DNA of 64,000 bases from Natronolimnohabitans sp. A-GB9. Its GTDB lineage: Archaea > Halobacteriota > Halobacteria > Halobacteriales > Natrialbaceae. Location: positions 1 through 64,000 of the forward strand of contig NZ_JAVDDV010000007.1 in NCBI RefSeq assembly GCF_030848565.1, given 5' to 3'. The position numbers and the translations under genes were made by a program. Under the pieces are notes generated by a model. The model saw only the letters and a list, made by a program, of their open reading frames with translations. It made no database searches and was not told where the DNA came from. Of this stretch, positions 36,313-44,229 are shown piece by piece; the first letter of the stretch is position 1, and each line of letters opens with the position of its first letter.

Positions 36313-37167
36313 CTATCGGCCGCGTTCACCACAGCCTTCTGCCAACTGTCCCGCGACTCGAGCGCCCGTTCGTCGCTCGATCCGGCGGGTGCGAAAGACC
36401 GCACGTGCGCTCGCGGCGGCGTCCGAATCGATCTCGAACTCGAGGCCGGGATAGTCGACGGCGGTCAACACCAGCGGCTCCGGTGGTGCGGGCGCGATCC
36501 CCTCGTGACCGGGGAGGGGGTCGGACGCGAGTGCGCGATCGATCTTCGCGAGGGGTTCGGCGCCGGTCCCGACGTCGCGGGCAAGCGAGACGAGCCGGCG
36601 GACGAGTTCGCGGGCGAAGCCGCCGGCGGTGACCGTACAGACGAGATAGTCGCCGTCGCGAGACGCCTCGAGCGTCGGCGCACGCACGGTGTTGTGATCG
36701 TCCGGCGTGAAGTTGTGGAAGTCGTGCCGGCCCGAGAGGGACTCACAGGCGGCACGAAAGCGGTCGTCGTCGACGGCGCGTTCGCGCTCGGAGCGCAGCG
36801 AGTCGGACGGCGGCGCATGCAGGTGATACGTGTACGTCCGGCTGACCGCGTCGTGGGTGGCATGAAAGTCGGGATCGACGTCGGTCGCGGCCCACGCCCG
36901 GATCGACGCGGGGAGCGCGGCGTTGAACGCCCGCGGGGTGAGCCAGTCGGGGGTCTCGAGACAGATCGTCTGGCCGAGTGCGGAAACGCCGGCGTCGGTC
37001 CGCCCCGCGGCGGCGTAGCCGGCCGGTTTATCCGCGTCGGACGCGAGTACGTCGAGTTCGCGCAAGGCGTCGAAGAGAGTGTCCTCGACGGTCGTGACGT
37101 CGGGCTGGCGCTGGAAACCGTAGTAGCCGGTGCCGTCGTAGGCGATCCGGAACGCGCGGGTCGGCAT
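36313..37167 (-). CDS. truA: tRNA pseudouridine synthase A
   Basis: A 284-aa pseudouridine synthase. The catalytic Asp58 lies in AAGRTDAGVSALGQ, with the family N-terminus RIAYDGTGYYGFQRQPD, plus ARDVDPDFHATHDAVSRTYTY-like and RHDFHNFTPDD segments. It isomerises uridines 38-40 in the anticodon stem-loop. The protein is full length. Start ATG 37167 is the one that yields the conserved start MPTRAFRIAYDG; a longer upstream reading is not TruA-like. Confidence 0.94.
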   Translation of the reverse strand: MPTRAFRIAYDGTGYYGFQRQPDVTTVEDTLFDALRELDVLASDADKPAGYAAAGRTDAGVSALGQTICLETPDWLTPRAFNAALPASIRAWAATDVDPDFHATHDAVSRTYTYHLHAPPSDSLRSERERAVDDDRFRAACESLSGRHDFHNFTPDDHNTVRAPTLEASRDGDYLVCTVTAGGFARELVRRLVSLARDVGTGAEPLAKIDRALASDPLPGHEGIAPAPPEPLVLTAVDYPGLEFEIDSDAAASARAVFRTRRIERRTGARVAGQLAEGCGERGR

Positions 37168-37404
37168 CGAGTCGACGGAGACGCGCCAGGCTGTTAGGCC
37201 CGTCGAACGGAGCCGACACAGGGTCGAGCGAGACCGCGATCCACGTGACATCGAGGTGCTCTCGTTTCGCGTGAGGTCGGTGATCCATGACGTCGGTGAT
37301 CCAGTTCGGGACGGCGGTCGCCTGCGGCACATCGACCGTCGAAATCGAGCGGCCGGCATCTGCGATCCGGCGTTTTATCCCCCGGAGGCCCCGACGCTAC
37401 CGAT

Positions 37405-38373
37405 ATGACGCGCCCCCTACTGATCGATACGGATCCGGGCTGTGACGACGCGGTTGCGATCCTGCTGGCCCTCGAGTGTGACGCCCTCGAGGTGACCGGG
37501 TTGACGACCGTCCACGGGAACGCGCCGGTCGAGGAGACCACGGCGAACGCCCGCGCGATCCTCGAGTTCGTCGACCGGACGGACGTGCCCGTCGCAATGG
37601 GAGCCGATCGGCCGTTGCTCGTCGACCTCGAGACGTCCGAACACGTCCACGGCGAGGGCGGCATCATGGGCGACCTTCCGGATCCGGGGCCGGCGACGCG
37701 GCCGATCGAGACACACGCCGCACAGTACATCGTCGAGCAGGCCCGGGCCCACGAGGGCGACCTCTCGCTCGCGGCGATCGGGCCGCTGACGAACGTCGCG
37801 CTGGCGGTGGCGATCGAGCCCGACCTCCCCGACCTGCTCGACGAGCTCGTGATCATGGGTGGCGCTGCGTTTACCCCCGGCAACGTCACGCCGCTTGCCG
37901 AGGCGAACTTCCACTCCGACCCCCACGCCGCTCGCCGGGTCGTCCGAGATTGTGACCCCACGATCGTCGGCCTCGACGTGACCCAGCGGGCTGCCGTCCC
38001 GCCGGAACTCGTCGACGGGCTCGACGGAAGCGAGGGAGACGGCCCACTCGAGCGGTCGCTGCAGGCGTGGCTCACCTACTACGAGGACGACCGTCTCGAG
38101 CGCTACGGGATCGATTCGGCGGCGATCCACGACGCGCTCGTCGTCGCGAGCCTCATCGACGACGACGTAGTGGAGACGTCGGTCTATCACCTCGAGGTCG
38201 GCGCGGACGGCGATCTCGCACGCGGTGCGCTGGTCGCCGACGCCAACGACGTGACCGGCGAGGAGCCAAACGGACGCGTCGCCGTCGACGCCGACTACGA
38301 GCGATACCGGGAGCTGGTCGTCAGGTCGCTCGAGCGGCGACTCGCGCGGACGCCGTCTGACGTCACACAGTAG
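37405..38373 (+). CDS. nucleoside hydrolase (IUNH family)
   Basis: A 322-aa enzyme with the calcium-binding signature LLIDTDPGCDDAVAILLAL, VHGNAPVEETTANA, the LSLAAIGPLTNVALA and LVIMGGAAFTPGNVTP segments, and the late IHDAL motif holding a conserved Asp. It hydrolyses the N-glycosidic bond of ribonucleosides to free base and ribose. It is convergent with the ribokinase gene 15 nt away, and together they form a short nucleoside-salvage route. Base preference cannot be told from the sequence. Confidence 0.92.
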   Translation: MTRPLLIDTDPGCDDAVAILLALECDALEVTGLTTVHGNAPVEETTANARAILEFVDRTDVPVAMGADRPLLVDLETSEHVHGEGGIMGDLPDPGPATRPIETHAAQYIVEQARAHEGDLSLAAIGPLTNVALAVAIEPDLPDLLDELVIMGGAAFTPGNVTPLAEANFHSDPHAARRVVRDCDPTIVGLDVTQRAAVPPELVDGLDGSEGDGPLERSLQAWLTYYEDDRLERYGIDSAAIHDALVVASLIDDDVVETSVYHLEVGADGDLARGALVADANDVTGEEPNGRVAVDADYERYRELVVRSLERRLARTPSDVTQ

Positions 38374-38388
38374 TCGCTCACGCACCGC

Positions 38389-39351
38389 TTACCGCTTCTC
38401 GAGTGCGTCGCGTACCCGCTTACGGGCCGGTATCGCGTTCCCGACGCCGGCCGTCTCGGTCGTCAGCGAGCCTGCAACGGTGGCGGCCTCGAGCGCTCGT
38501 TCGAGGGTCGCACCCGCTGCCAGCAGCGCTCCGAGATAGCCACAGAAGGCGTCGCCGGCCCCCGTCGCGTCGACTGGCTCGACAGTCGGCGGCGTGATTC
38601 GGAGGGAGCGATCCTCGACGACGACGTCGTCGGGACCCCGGGTTCGGACGACCGGTCCCTCGAAGTCGGCGAGGGACGACTCGAGGGCCGCGTACTCGGC
38701 CTCGTTGACCACGACGACGTCGACCGCACGATCGAGCAGGGGTTCGGCGCCGTCTGCCGGCGCGGGATTACAGACGATCGTCGGCCGCTCGCTCTCGGGG
38801 TCGCGCTCGAGTCGCTCGAGGACGCGTTCGGCCGTCGCGGCTGGAATCTCGTTTTGGAGGAGAAGGACGTCCGCGTGCCGGATTCGGTCGTCGTGACGAT
38901 CGACGTAAGCAGCGTCGACCGCGTCGTTGGCGCCGCCGCCGATCGCGATCCAGGACTCGCCGGTCTCGTCGACGAAGACGAACGCGGTCCCCGTCTCGCG
39001 GTCGGCGACGGCGACCCGATCGACGTCGACGCCGCGGTCGGCGAGCGTCTCGCGGACGCCGTACTCGCGTTCGTCGGACCCGACACAGCCAAGCAGCGTC
39101 GCCTCGCCGAGTGCACGCGCCGCCGCGACCGCCTGGTTTGCGCCCTTGCCGCCGACGACGGTCCGCGGACGGATGCCCTCGGCCTCGAGGTCGCGCTCGA
39201 GGGCGACGAGTCGTGATCGATCGTCGAGTCGGACGGTCTCGCCTGCGTCCGGAAACCAGTCGTACCGCCGCTCGAACTCACGGATTCGGTCGGACGACAG
39301 ATCCCACGTTCGATCGACGTTGACGCTCCCCAGGCTGACGACGTCAGTCAT
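38389..39351 (-). CDS. rbsK: ribokinase-like PfkB sugar kinase
   Basis: A 320-aa PfkB-family kinase. It has the N-terminal substrate motif GGKGANQAVAAARAL, CVGSDEREYG, and the C-terminal anion hole and catalytic base in PVDATGAGDAFCGYLGALL. It is closest to ribokinase. The gene faces the nucleoside hydrolase, whose product ribose it would phosphorylate to ribose-5-phosphate. An insertion of about 30 residues after SVNVDRTWDLS makes the lid region longer than in bacterial RbsK. Confidence 0.88.
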   Translation of the reverse strand: MTDVVSLGSVNVDRTWDLSSDRIREFERRYDWFPDAGETVRLDDRSRLVALERDLEAEGIRPRTVVGGKGANQAVAAARALGEATLLGCVGSDEREYGVRETLADRGVDVDRVAVADRETGTAFVFVDETGESWIAIGGGANDAVDAAYVDRHDDRIRHADVLLLQNEIPAATAERVLERLERDPESERPTIVCNPAPADGAEPLLDRAVDVVVVNEAEYAALESSLADFEGPVVRTRGPDDVVVEDRSLRITPPTVEPVDATGAGDAFCGYLGALLAAGATLERALEAATVAGSLTTETAGVGNAIPARKRVRDALEKR

Positions 39352-39387
39352 TCGGTTCTCGAGTTCGGGCGCGAGATCATAATTCGT

Positions 39388-40773
39388 TCAGTTCCGTGTC
39401 GCGTCTCGATCGTCGTCCAGGCGTGGGTGGACCGTTTCCCAGTCGTTCGGTACCACCGGTCCCTCGAGTAACGGATCGTCGGTGTCGGCCATCCACTCGA
39501 GTAGTTCCCCGCGAAGCCGATCACGGACGGCCACGACGGCCGGATCGTCCGGGTCGTCGCCCGCGGCGAGGTTCTCCTGCTCGAGCGGATCCGCCTCGAG
39601 GTCGTACAGTTCCTCGTAGGGCCGTTGCTCGCTGTAGTACGCCCCGCGGACCTCGCGACCGGCAGCGCTGCAGTAGACGTCGGACGTCATGTAGACGGCG
39701 GGCAGGTGCCAGAAGTTCCGCACGTACTTCCAGCGGTCGGTGCGGATCGCCCGGATCGGGTTGTACCGATCGTGCCAGGTCATCCCGGAGAAGAGTCGGT
39801 CGCGCGGTTCGTACTCGCCCCAGCGCTCGCGGTTCCCGAGCAGCGGAGCGAAGCTCCGGCCGGCGATCGGTTTCTCGGGAGCGGGTGCGTCGGCGATCTC
39901 GAGCAGCGTCGCGAAGACGTCGACGTTGCTCACGAGATCGTCGACGACTCGGCCCGACTCGAGGACGTCCGGCCAGCACAACAGCAGCGCCCCCTCGATT
40001 CCTGGATCGAAACAACAGCCCTTCGCGCGGGGCATCGCCAGCCCGTGCTCGGTGGTGAAGACGAGGAGGGTATCCTCGGAGAGTCCCGCATCCTCGAGTG
40101 CGTCGACGATCGTCCCGACGCCGTCGTCGATCGCCGAAACCATGCCGTGGATCTCGGCGATGTCTGACCGGATTCCCGGGCAGTCGGGGAGGAACTCGAG
40201 TGGCTCGACGTCCACGGGATCGGGCGCACCGTAGCGGTCGGCCTCGAAGCCGAAGCCGCCGTTTTCCTCGACACGGTGGAGTTCGAAGAAGCCGACCGAA
40301 GCGAAGAAGGGTTCCTCGTGGTCCCCCGCCTCGAGGGTCGCCGCGACGTCGTCGGAGACGTCTCGAGCGCGGGCCGTCTCGTGGACCGACGGCGAGGTAT
40401 CCGGCCGCAAGGACTCGTCGCTGTGGATCCGGTCGTAGCCGAGTCGCTCGAGGTGCTCGGTGACGTGCTGGAGGCCGAACAAGTGTGTCTCGTAGCCCGC
40501 GTCGGCGAGCAATGCTGGGAGGAACTGCTCGTCGGGCCCGACCTCCCAGTTTCCGTGTGCGAGGCCCAACATTCCGTTCTGGTGGGGGTGGCGACCGGTC
40601 AGCAGGCTCGAACGGCTCGGCGAACACTGCGGTGCGGTCACGAAGTGCTGATCGAAGCGGACGCCGTCAGCTGCGAGAGCGTCGATCCGGGGCGTTTCGG
40701 CGTCCGCACCGTAACACCCGACGTATTTCCCCAGATCGTGGCAGTGGATCAAAACGACGTTCGGCGACACCAT
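39388..40773 (-). CDS. type I sulfatase with formylglycine cysteine
   Basis: A 461-aa alkaline-phosphatase-superfamily hydrolase. The sulfatase signature is QCSPSRSSLLTGRHPHQNGM, and Cys50 is the residue converted to formylglycine. The metal-binding opening is NVVLIHCHDLGKYVGCYG (His in place of the usual first Asp, as in heparan-N-sulfatase-like enzymes), and LVFTTEHGLAMPRAKG is the second metal site. No signal peptide was found, so a cytosolic site is likely. It is divergent from the second sulfatase-like gene, and no formylglycine-generating enzyme is nearby. Start ATG 40773 fits the conserved beginning. Confidence 0.88.
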   Translation of the reverse strand: MVSPNVVLIHCHDLGKYVGCYGADAETPRIDALAADGVRFDQHFVTAPQCSPSRSSLLTGRHPHQNGMLGLAHGNWEVGPDEQFLPALLADAGYETHLFGLQHVTEHLERLGYDRIHSDESLRPDTSPSVHETARARDVSDDVAATLEAGDHEEPFFASVGFFELHRVEENGGFGFEADRYGAPDPVDVEPLEFLPDCPGIRSDIAEIHGMVSAIDDGVGTIVDALEDAGLSEDTLLVFTTEHGLAMPRAKGCCFDPGIEGALLLCWPDVLESGRVVDDLVSNVDVFATLLEIADAPAPEKPIAGRSFAPLLGNRERWGEYEPRDRLFSGMTWHDRYNPIRAIRTDRWKYVRNFWHLPAVYMTSDVYCSAAGREVRGAYYSEQRPYEELYDLEADPLEQENLAAGDDPDDPAVVAVRDRLRGELLEWMADTDDPLLEGPVVPNDWETVHPRLDDDRDATRN

Positions 40774-40939
40774 CGCTGCCGGATACGGCCACGACTCGAG
40801 TAAGCGTTCGCGCTTGCCTTGCAGGGAGATGCTCGCTCGAGTGGGAATGTCGGTGTCCGACGGACAGGAGACGATCGTGAACGACCTGCATAATCGGGGC
40901 GGGTGACCTTCCCGTCGAGGGGTGGAGTAAGGGACAGAC

Positions 40940-42451
40940 ATGGCGGGACCTTCCGAAACTACGTCAGCGTCGTCCAACGAGCGTGATCCGGAGTCACATT
41001 CGACCGTTCGAAACGTCGTCCTCGTCGTTCTCGACACCGCTCGAGCGAAAAGCAGCGGTCCGGAGACGACTCCAGCGTTGACCCGACTCGCCGAGGAGGG
41101 GACGACGTTCGACAACGCCTTCGCGGCCGCGCCGTGGACGCTCCCATCGCACGCGTCGATGTTCACGGGGACCTACCCGTCCGAACACGGCACCCACGGC
41201 GGGCACACCTATCTCGACGCGGAACTGCGAACGCTGCCCGAAGCGTTTTCCGACGCGGGCTACGAGACGATCGGCGTCTCGAACAACACCTGGATCACCG
41301 AGGAGTTTGGCTTTCATCGCGGGTTCGATGACTTGCGCAAGGGCTGGCAGTACATCCAGTCCGACGCGGATATGGGAGCGGTCGTCCGCGGTGAGGACCT
41401 CCGGGAGAAGCTGCAGGCCACACGAGATCGACTCTTCGACGGTAATCCGCTGGTCAACGCCGCGAACATCCTTTACAGCGAGGTGTTTCAGCCCGCCGGC
41501 GACGACGGCGCCGATCGGTCGACGACCTGGATCGCAAACTGGTTGGCCGACCGCGACGACGACGAACCGTTTTTTCTGTTCTGTAACTTCATCGAACCCC
41601 ACGTCGAGTACGATCCACCCCGGGAGTACGCCGAACGGTTCCTGCCCGCCGGTGCGAGCTACGACGATGCGACTGCGATCCGGCAAGACCCACGCGCCTT
41701 CGACTGCGAGGAGTACGAGCTCACCGACCGCGAGTTCGCCCTCCTGCGTGGTCTCTACCGGGCCGAACTCGCCTACGTCGACGAGCAACTGGGAACACTC
41801 AGGGCGGCCCTCGAGGACGCCGGAACGTGGGCGGAGACGCTGTTCGTCGTCTGTGGCGACCACGGCGAGCACATCGGCGAACACGGCTTCTTCGGCCACC
41901 AGTACAACCTCTACGACACGCTGATAGAGGTCCCGCTGGTCTGTCACGGTGGCCCCTTCACCGACGGCGGCCGCCGCGACGACCTCGTCCAGTTGCTCGA
42001 TCTCCCCGAGACCGTACTCGACGCCGCCGGCGTCGACGATTCCGAACTCCGCGATCAGGGGTCGGGACGATCGCTGCACCCTCGATCGACGGCCGAGCCG
42101 CGGGAGGCGGTCTTCGCCGAGTACGTCGCACCACAGCCCTCTATCGATCGCCTCGAGGCGCGATTCGGCGAGCTTCCCGACCACGTCTACGAGTACGATC
42201 GACGGCTCCGGACCGCTCGCACGCGCAAATACAAATACGTTCGCGGCGACGACGGCTCCGAGCGACTGCACGACCTCCGGACCGACCCGAACGAACGAAC
42301 CGACCTCTCGGAGCGAGAACCCGAGCGGGTTCGGGCGCTCCGCGACCGACTCGAGGAGCAGTTCGAGCCGCTCGAGGACGCCGGTGAGACGGACGCGGTC
42401 GAGATGCGCGAGGGGACCAAAGAGCGGCTCGCGGATCTGGGGTATCTCTAA
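40940..42451 (+). CDS. sulfatase-superfamily hydrolase with threonine nucleophile
   Basis: A 503-aa alkaline-phosphatase-superfamily enzyme. The first metal site is NVVLVVLDTARAKS, and the second is VVCGDHGEHIGEHGFFGHQYN. At the sulfatase signature position it reads PWTLPSHASMFTGTYPSEHG, with Thr67 where FGly-type sulfatases have Cys or Ser, so it cannot use formylglycine. It is more likely a phosphodiesterase, phosphomonoesterase or phosphoethanolamine-transferase-like hydrolase. No signal peptide is seen. It is divergent from a true FGly-type sulfatase at 40773. Confidence 0.88.
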   Translation: MAGPSETTSASSNERDPESHSTVRNVVLVVLDTARAKSSGPETTPALTRLAEEGTTFDNAFAAAPWTLPSHASMFTGTYPSEHGTHGGHTYLDAELRTLPEAFSDAGYETIGVSNNTWITEEFGFHRGFDDLRKGWQYIQSDADMGAVVRGEDLREKLQATRDRLFDGNPLVNAANILYSEVFQPAGDDGADRSTTWIANWLADRDDDEPFFLFCNFIEPHVEYDPPREYAERFLPAGASYDDATAIRQDPRAFDCEEYELTDREFALLRGLYRAELAYVDEQLGTLRAALEDAGTWAETLFVVCGDHGEHIGEHGFFGHQYNLYDTLIEVPLVCHGGPFTDGGRRDDLVQLLDLPETVLDAAGVDDSELRDQGSGRSLHPRSTAEPREAVFAEYVAPQPSIDRLEARFGELPDHVYEYDRRLRTARTRKYKYVRGDDGSERLHDLRTDPNERTDLSEREPERVRALRDRLEEQFEPLEDAGETDAVEMREGTKERLADLGYL

Positions 42452-42535
42452 GGTTCGAGCCGGGCGACGCCATCCCATATCAAGCCGCCAGTCGTACACG
42501 CGGTTCCGTTTCCGACCGCAGTCGAACCACGCCAT

Positions 42536-42835
42536 ATGTCCGCGACCAGTCCGACGGATGCCGACGGCACAGCGTTTCCGTTCCCGCTCCGACTCACGCA
42601 CGATCGATCAGCCGGCCGGCTCGAGGCCGTCGTCGACGTCTTTCCCGCCGATGTCGACGATCTCACGGTCGAAGCCAGCGCGAAGCGACTCCGGCTGGTG
42701 ATCGACCGCGACGGCGAACGCACCGAACGAACCGTTCCGGCACCCGGTCGCTTCGTCTTCGGCGACGATCGCGAGGCCGTCTACAACAACGGTGTGCTCA
42801 GCGTCTCCCTCGAGACGAGCCGCCACTATCGATAA
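42536..42835 (+). CDS. Hsp20/alpha-crystallin-like small protein
   Basis: A 99-aa beta-sandwich protein. It has LEAVVDVFPADVDDLTVEAS, then RFVFGDDREAVYNNGVLSVSL, where the YNNGVLSVSL strand matches the xxNGVLxIxx end of alpha-crystallin domains. It lacks the usual C-terminal IxI tail. It is probably a minor chaperone or GvpH-like adaptor. It is a stand-alone gene between the sulfatase and the beta-propeller protein. Confidence 0.65.
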   Translation: MSATSPTDADGTAFPFPLRLTHDRSAGRLEAVVDVFPADVDDLTVEASAKRLRLVIDRDGERTERTVPAPGRFVFGDDREAVYNNGVLSVSLETSRHYR

Positions 42836-42965
42836 CGTCCCGTCGGCGTGCCATCGCGCGTGCCGGCACCACGCTTTTTGCCACCAGCCCGATACGCTAC
42901 CGTGAATTGTCGAACCGAACCCGAACGCGAGTATCCGTACGACTCCCCGCGGGTGATCGTTACCG

Positions 42966-44165
42966 ATGACGGCCCAGGAGACGCGACTCGAGGCCGACGG
43001 CTTCGTTCCGTTCTTTCGGTCCTACACGAGGACCTGGATTCACGCCGTCGCGACGGCCGGCTTGACCGCGTTCGGGACACTGACGATCGTCCACAACTGG
43101 TTCGCCGCGCTGGCGCTGGCCGTCTACGTCGTGCCGCCGATCGCGTTGTACCTCCGCTACCGGAGTCGGGACCAACGGGCCACACAGCCGGCAGACAGCG
43201 AGGCCGACTCGAGTGCCGACGCGGAATCCGCCGTCGGCGAGGAACCGAGGGAGAGACGCGGCTGGCACACCGTCGACGTTCCGACCGATGCGACGCTGCG
43301 CGACGTCGTCGTCGGAACGAACGGCGTCTACGCGGTCGGCGACGGCGGGATCGTCCTCGCTGCCACCGACGACTCGCGGGACGCCACCGACCGAAACGGC
43401 GATTCGGGCGACGACTGGACGGTCGTCCTCGAGGACGGCCCCGCCGCCGGCGGCAACGACCTCCGCGGCGTCGACACGACGGCGGCCGGCGAGGCAGTCT
43501 GGATCGCCGGCGACAGCGGCTCGCTTGGACGGATCGACGCCGCGACCGGCCGTCACACCGACTACACGGCTCCCGAGGACGTCACCGACAACTGGCTGGG
43601 CGTCGCCGTCGGCGGGGAACGCGACACGGAGACGATTCTCCTGATAACTGGCTCCGGCGCCGTGTTACGCGGTCGATATCGAGACGACGGTCTCGAGTGG
43701 ACGGGGCCCGACAAACCCGGAAGCGGATCGAGTCTCAGCGGGGTCGCACTCGCCGGCGACGTCGGTTACTGCTGTGACACCAACGACGGCGTCTTCGAGA
43801 CGACCGACGGCGGCGACTCGTTCGACCGAATCGGACTCGAGGGTGCCGACGGCACGCTCACCGACGTCGCGACGACGGGTCAGGGAGACTGTCCCGTGAG
43901 CGCGGACGACGGCGTCGTCCACCGCTACGACGGCACGCAGTGGACACCCGATCGGGTCCTCGACGGGGTGCTCTCGGGGATTGCTCGCCGCGACGAGCGG
44001 ACGGCGGTGTGTGCCGACGACGGCCACGTCTACGAGCGCGACGGGCCGACCGCGGCGTGGGACCGGTCCGATCCCGACGTCTCGACACCCCTGCTGTCGG
44101 TCTCGATCGGTTCGAATCGGACGGTCGCAGTCGGCGAGTCGGGGACGGTTCTCGAGCGCGGATAG
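42966..44165 (+). CDS. membrane-anchored beta-propeller (BNR/Ycf48-like)
   Basis: A 399-aa protein. Two N-terminal transmembrane helices (WIHAVATAGLTAFGTLTIVH and FAALALAVYVVPPIALYL) are followed by an acidic linker and about six repeats of the form LRDVVVGTNGVYAVGDGGIV (blade pattern with VGDGG or GDSGS turns). This suggests a beta-propeller like the photosystem-II assembly factor Ycf48 or BNR proteins, cytoplasmic or extracytoplasmic by topology. Function is unknown. It precedes the P-type ATPase by 64 nt on the same strand. Confidence 0.7.
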   Translation: MTAQETRLEADGFVPFFRSYTRTWIHAVATAGLTAFGTLTIVHNWFAALALAVYVVPPIALYLRYRSRDQRATQPADSEADSSADAESAVGEEPRERRGWHTVDVPTDATLRDVVVGTNGVYAVGDGGIVLAATDDSRDATDRNGDSGDDWTVVLEDGPAAGGNDLRGVDTTAAGEAVWIAGDSGSLGRIDAATGRHTDYTAPEDVTDNWLGVAVGGERDTETILLITGSGAVLRGRYRDDGLEWTGPDKPGSGSSLSGVALAGDVGYCCDTNDGVFETTDGGDSFDRIGLEGADGTLTDVATTGQGDCPVSADDGVVHRYDGTQWTPDRVLDGVLSGIARRDERTAVCADDGHVYERDGPTAAWDRSDPDVSTPLLSVSIGSNRTVAVGESGTVLERG

Positions 44166-44229
44166 CGACAGCCCGAGCGATCGATCGGGACAGCCGAACG
44201 ACGATTGGTGACTATTATGACACTCGAGG

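Noticed and set aside
42141-42473. other short Arg/Pro-rich frames inside the sulfatase genes
   Set aside because: Basic, repetitive composition typical of off-frame reading in GC-rich halophile DNA.
42455-42475. GGTTCGAGCC sequence suggestive of a tRNA T-loop
   Set aside because: No acceptor stem, D-arm or anticodon arm could be found around it; no tRNA gene seen in the window.
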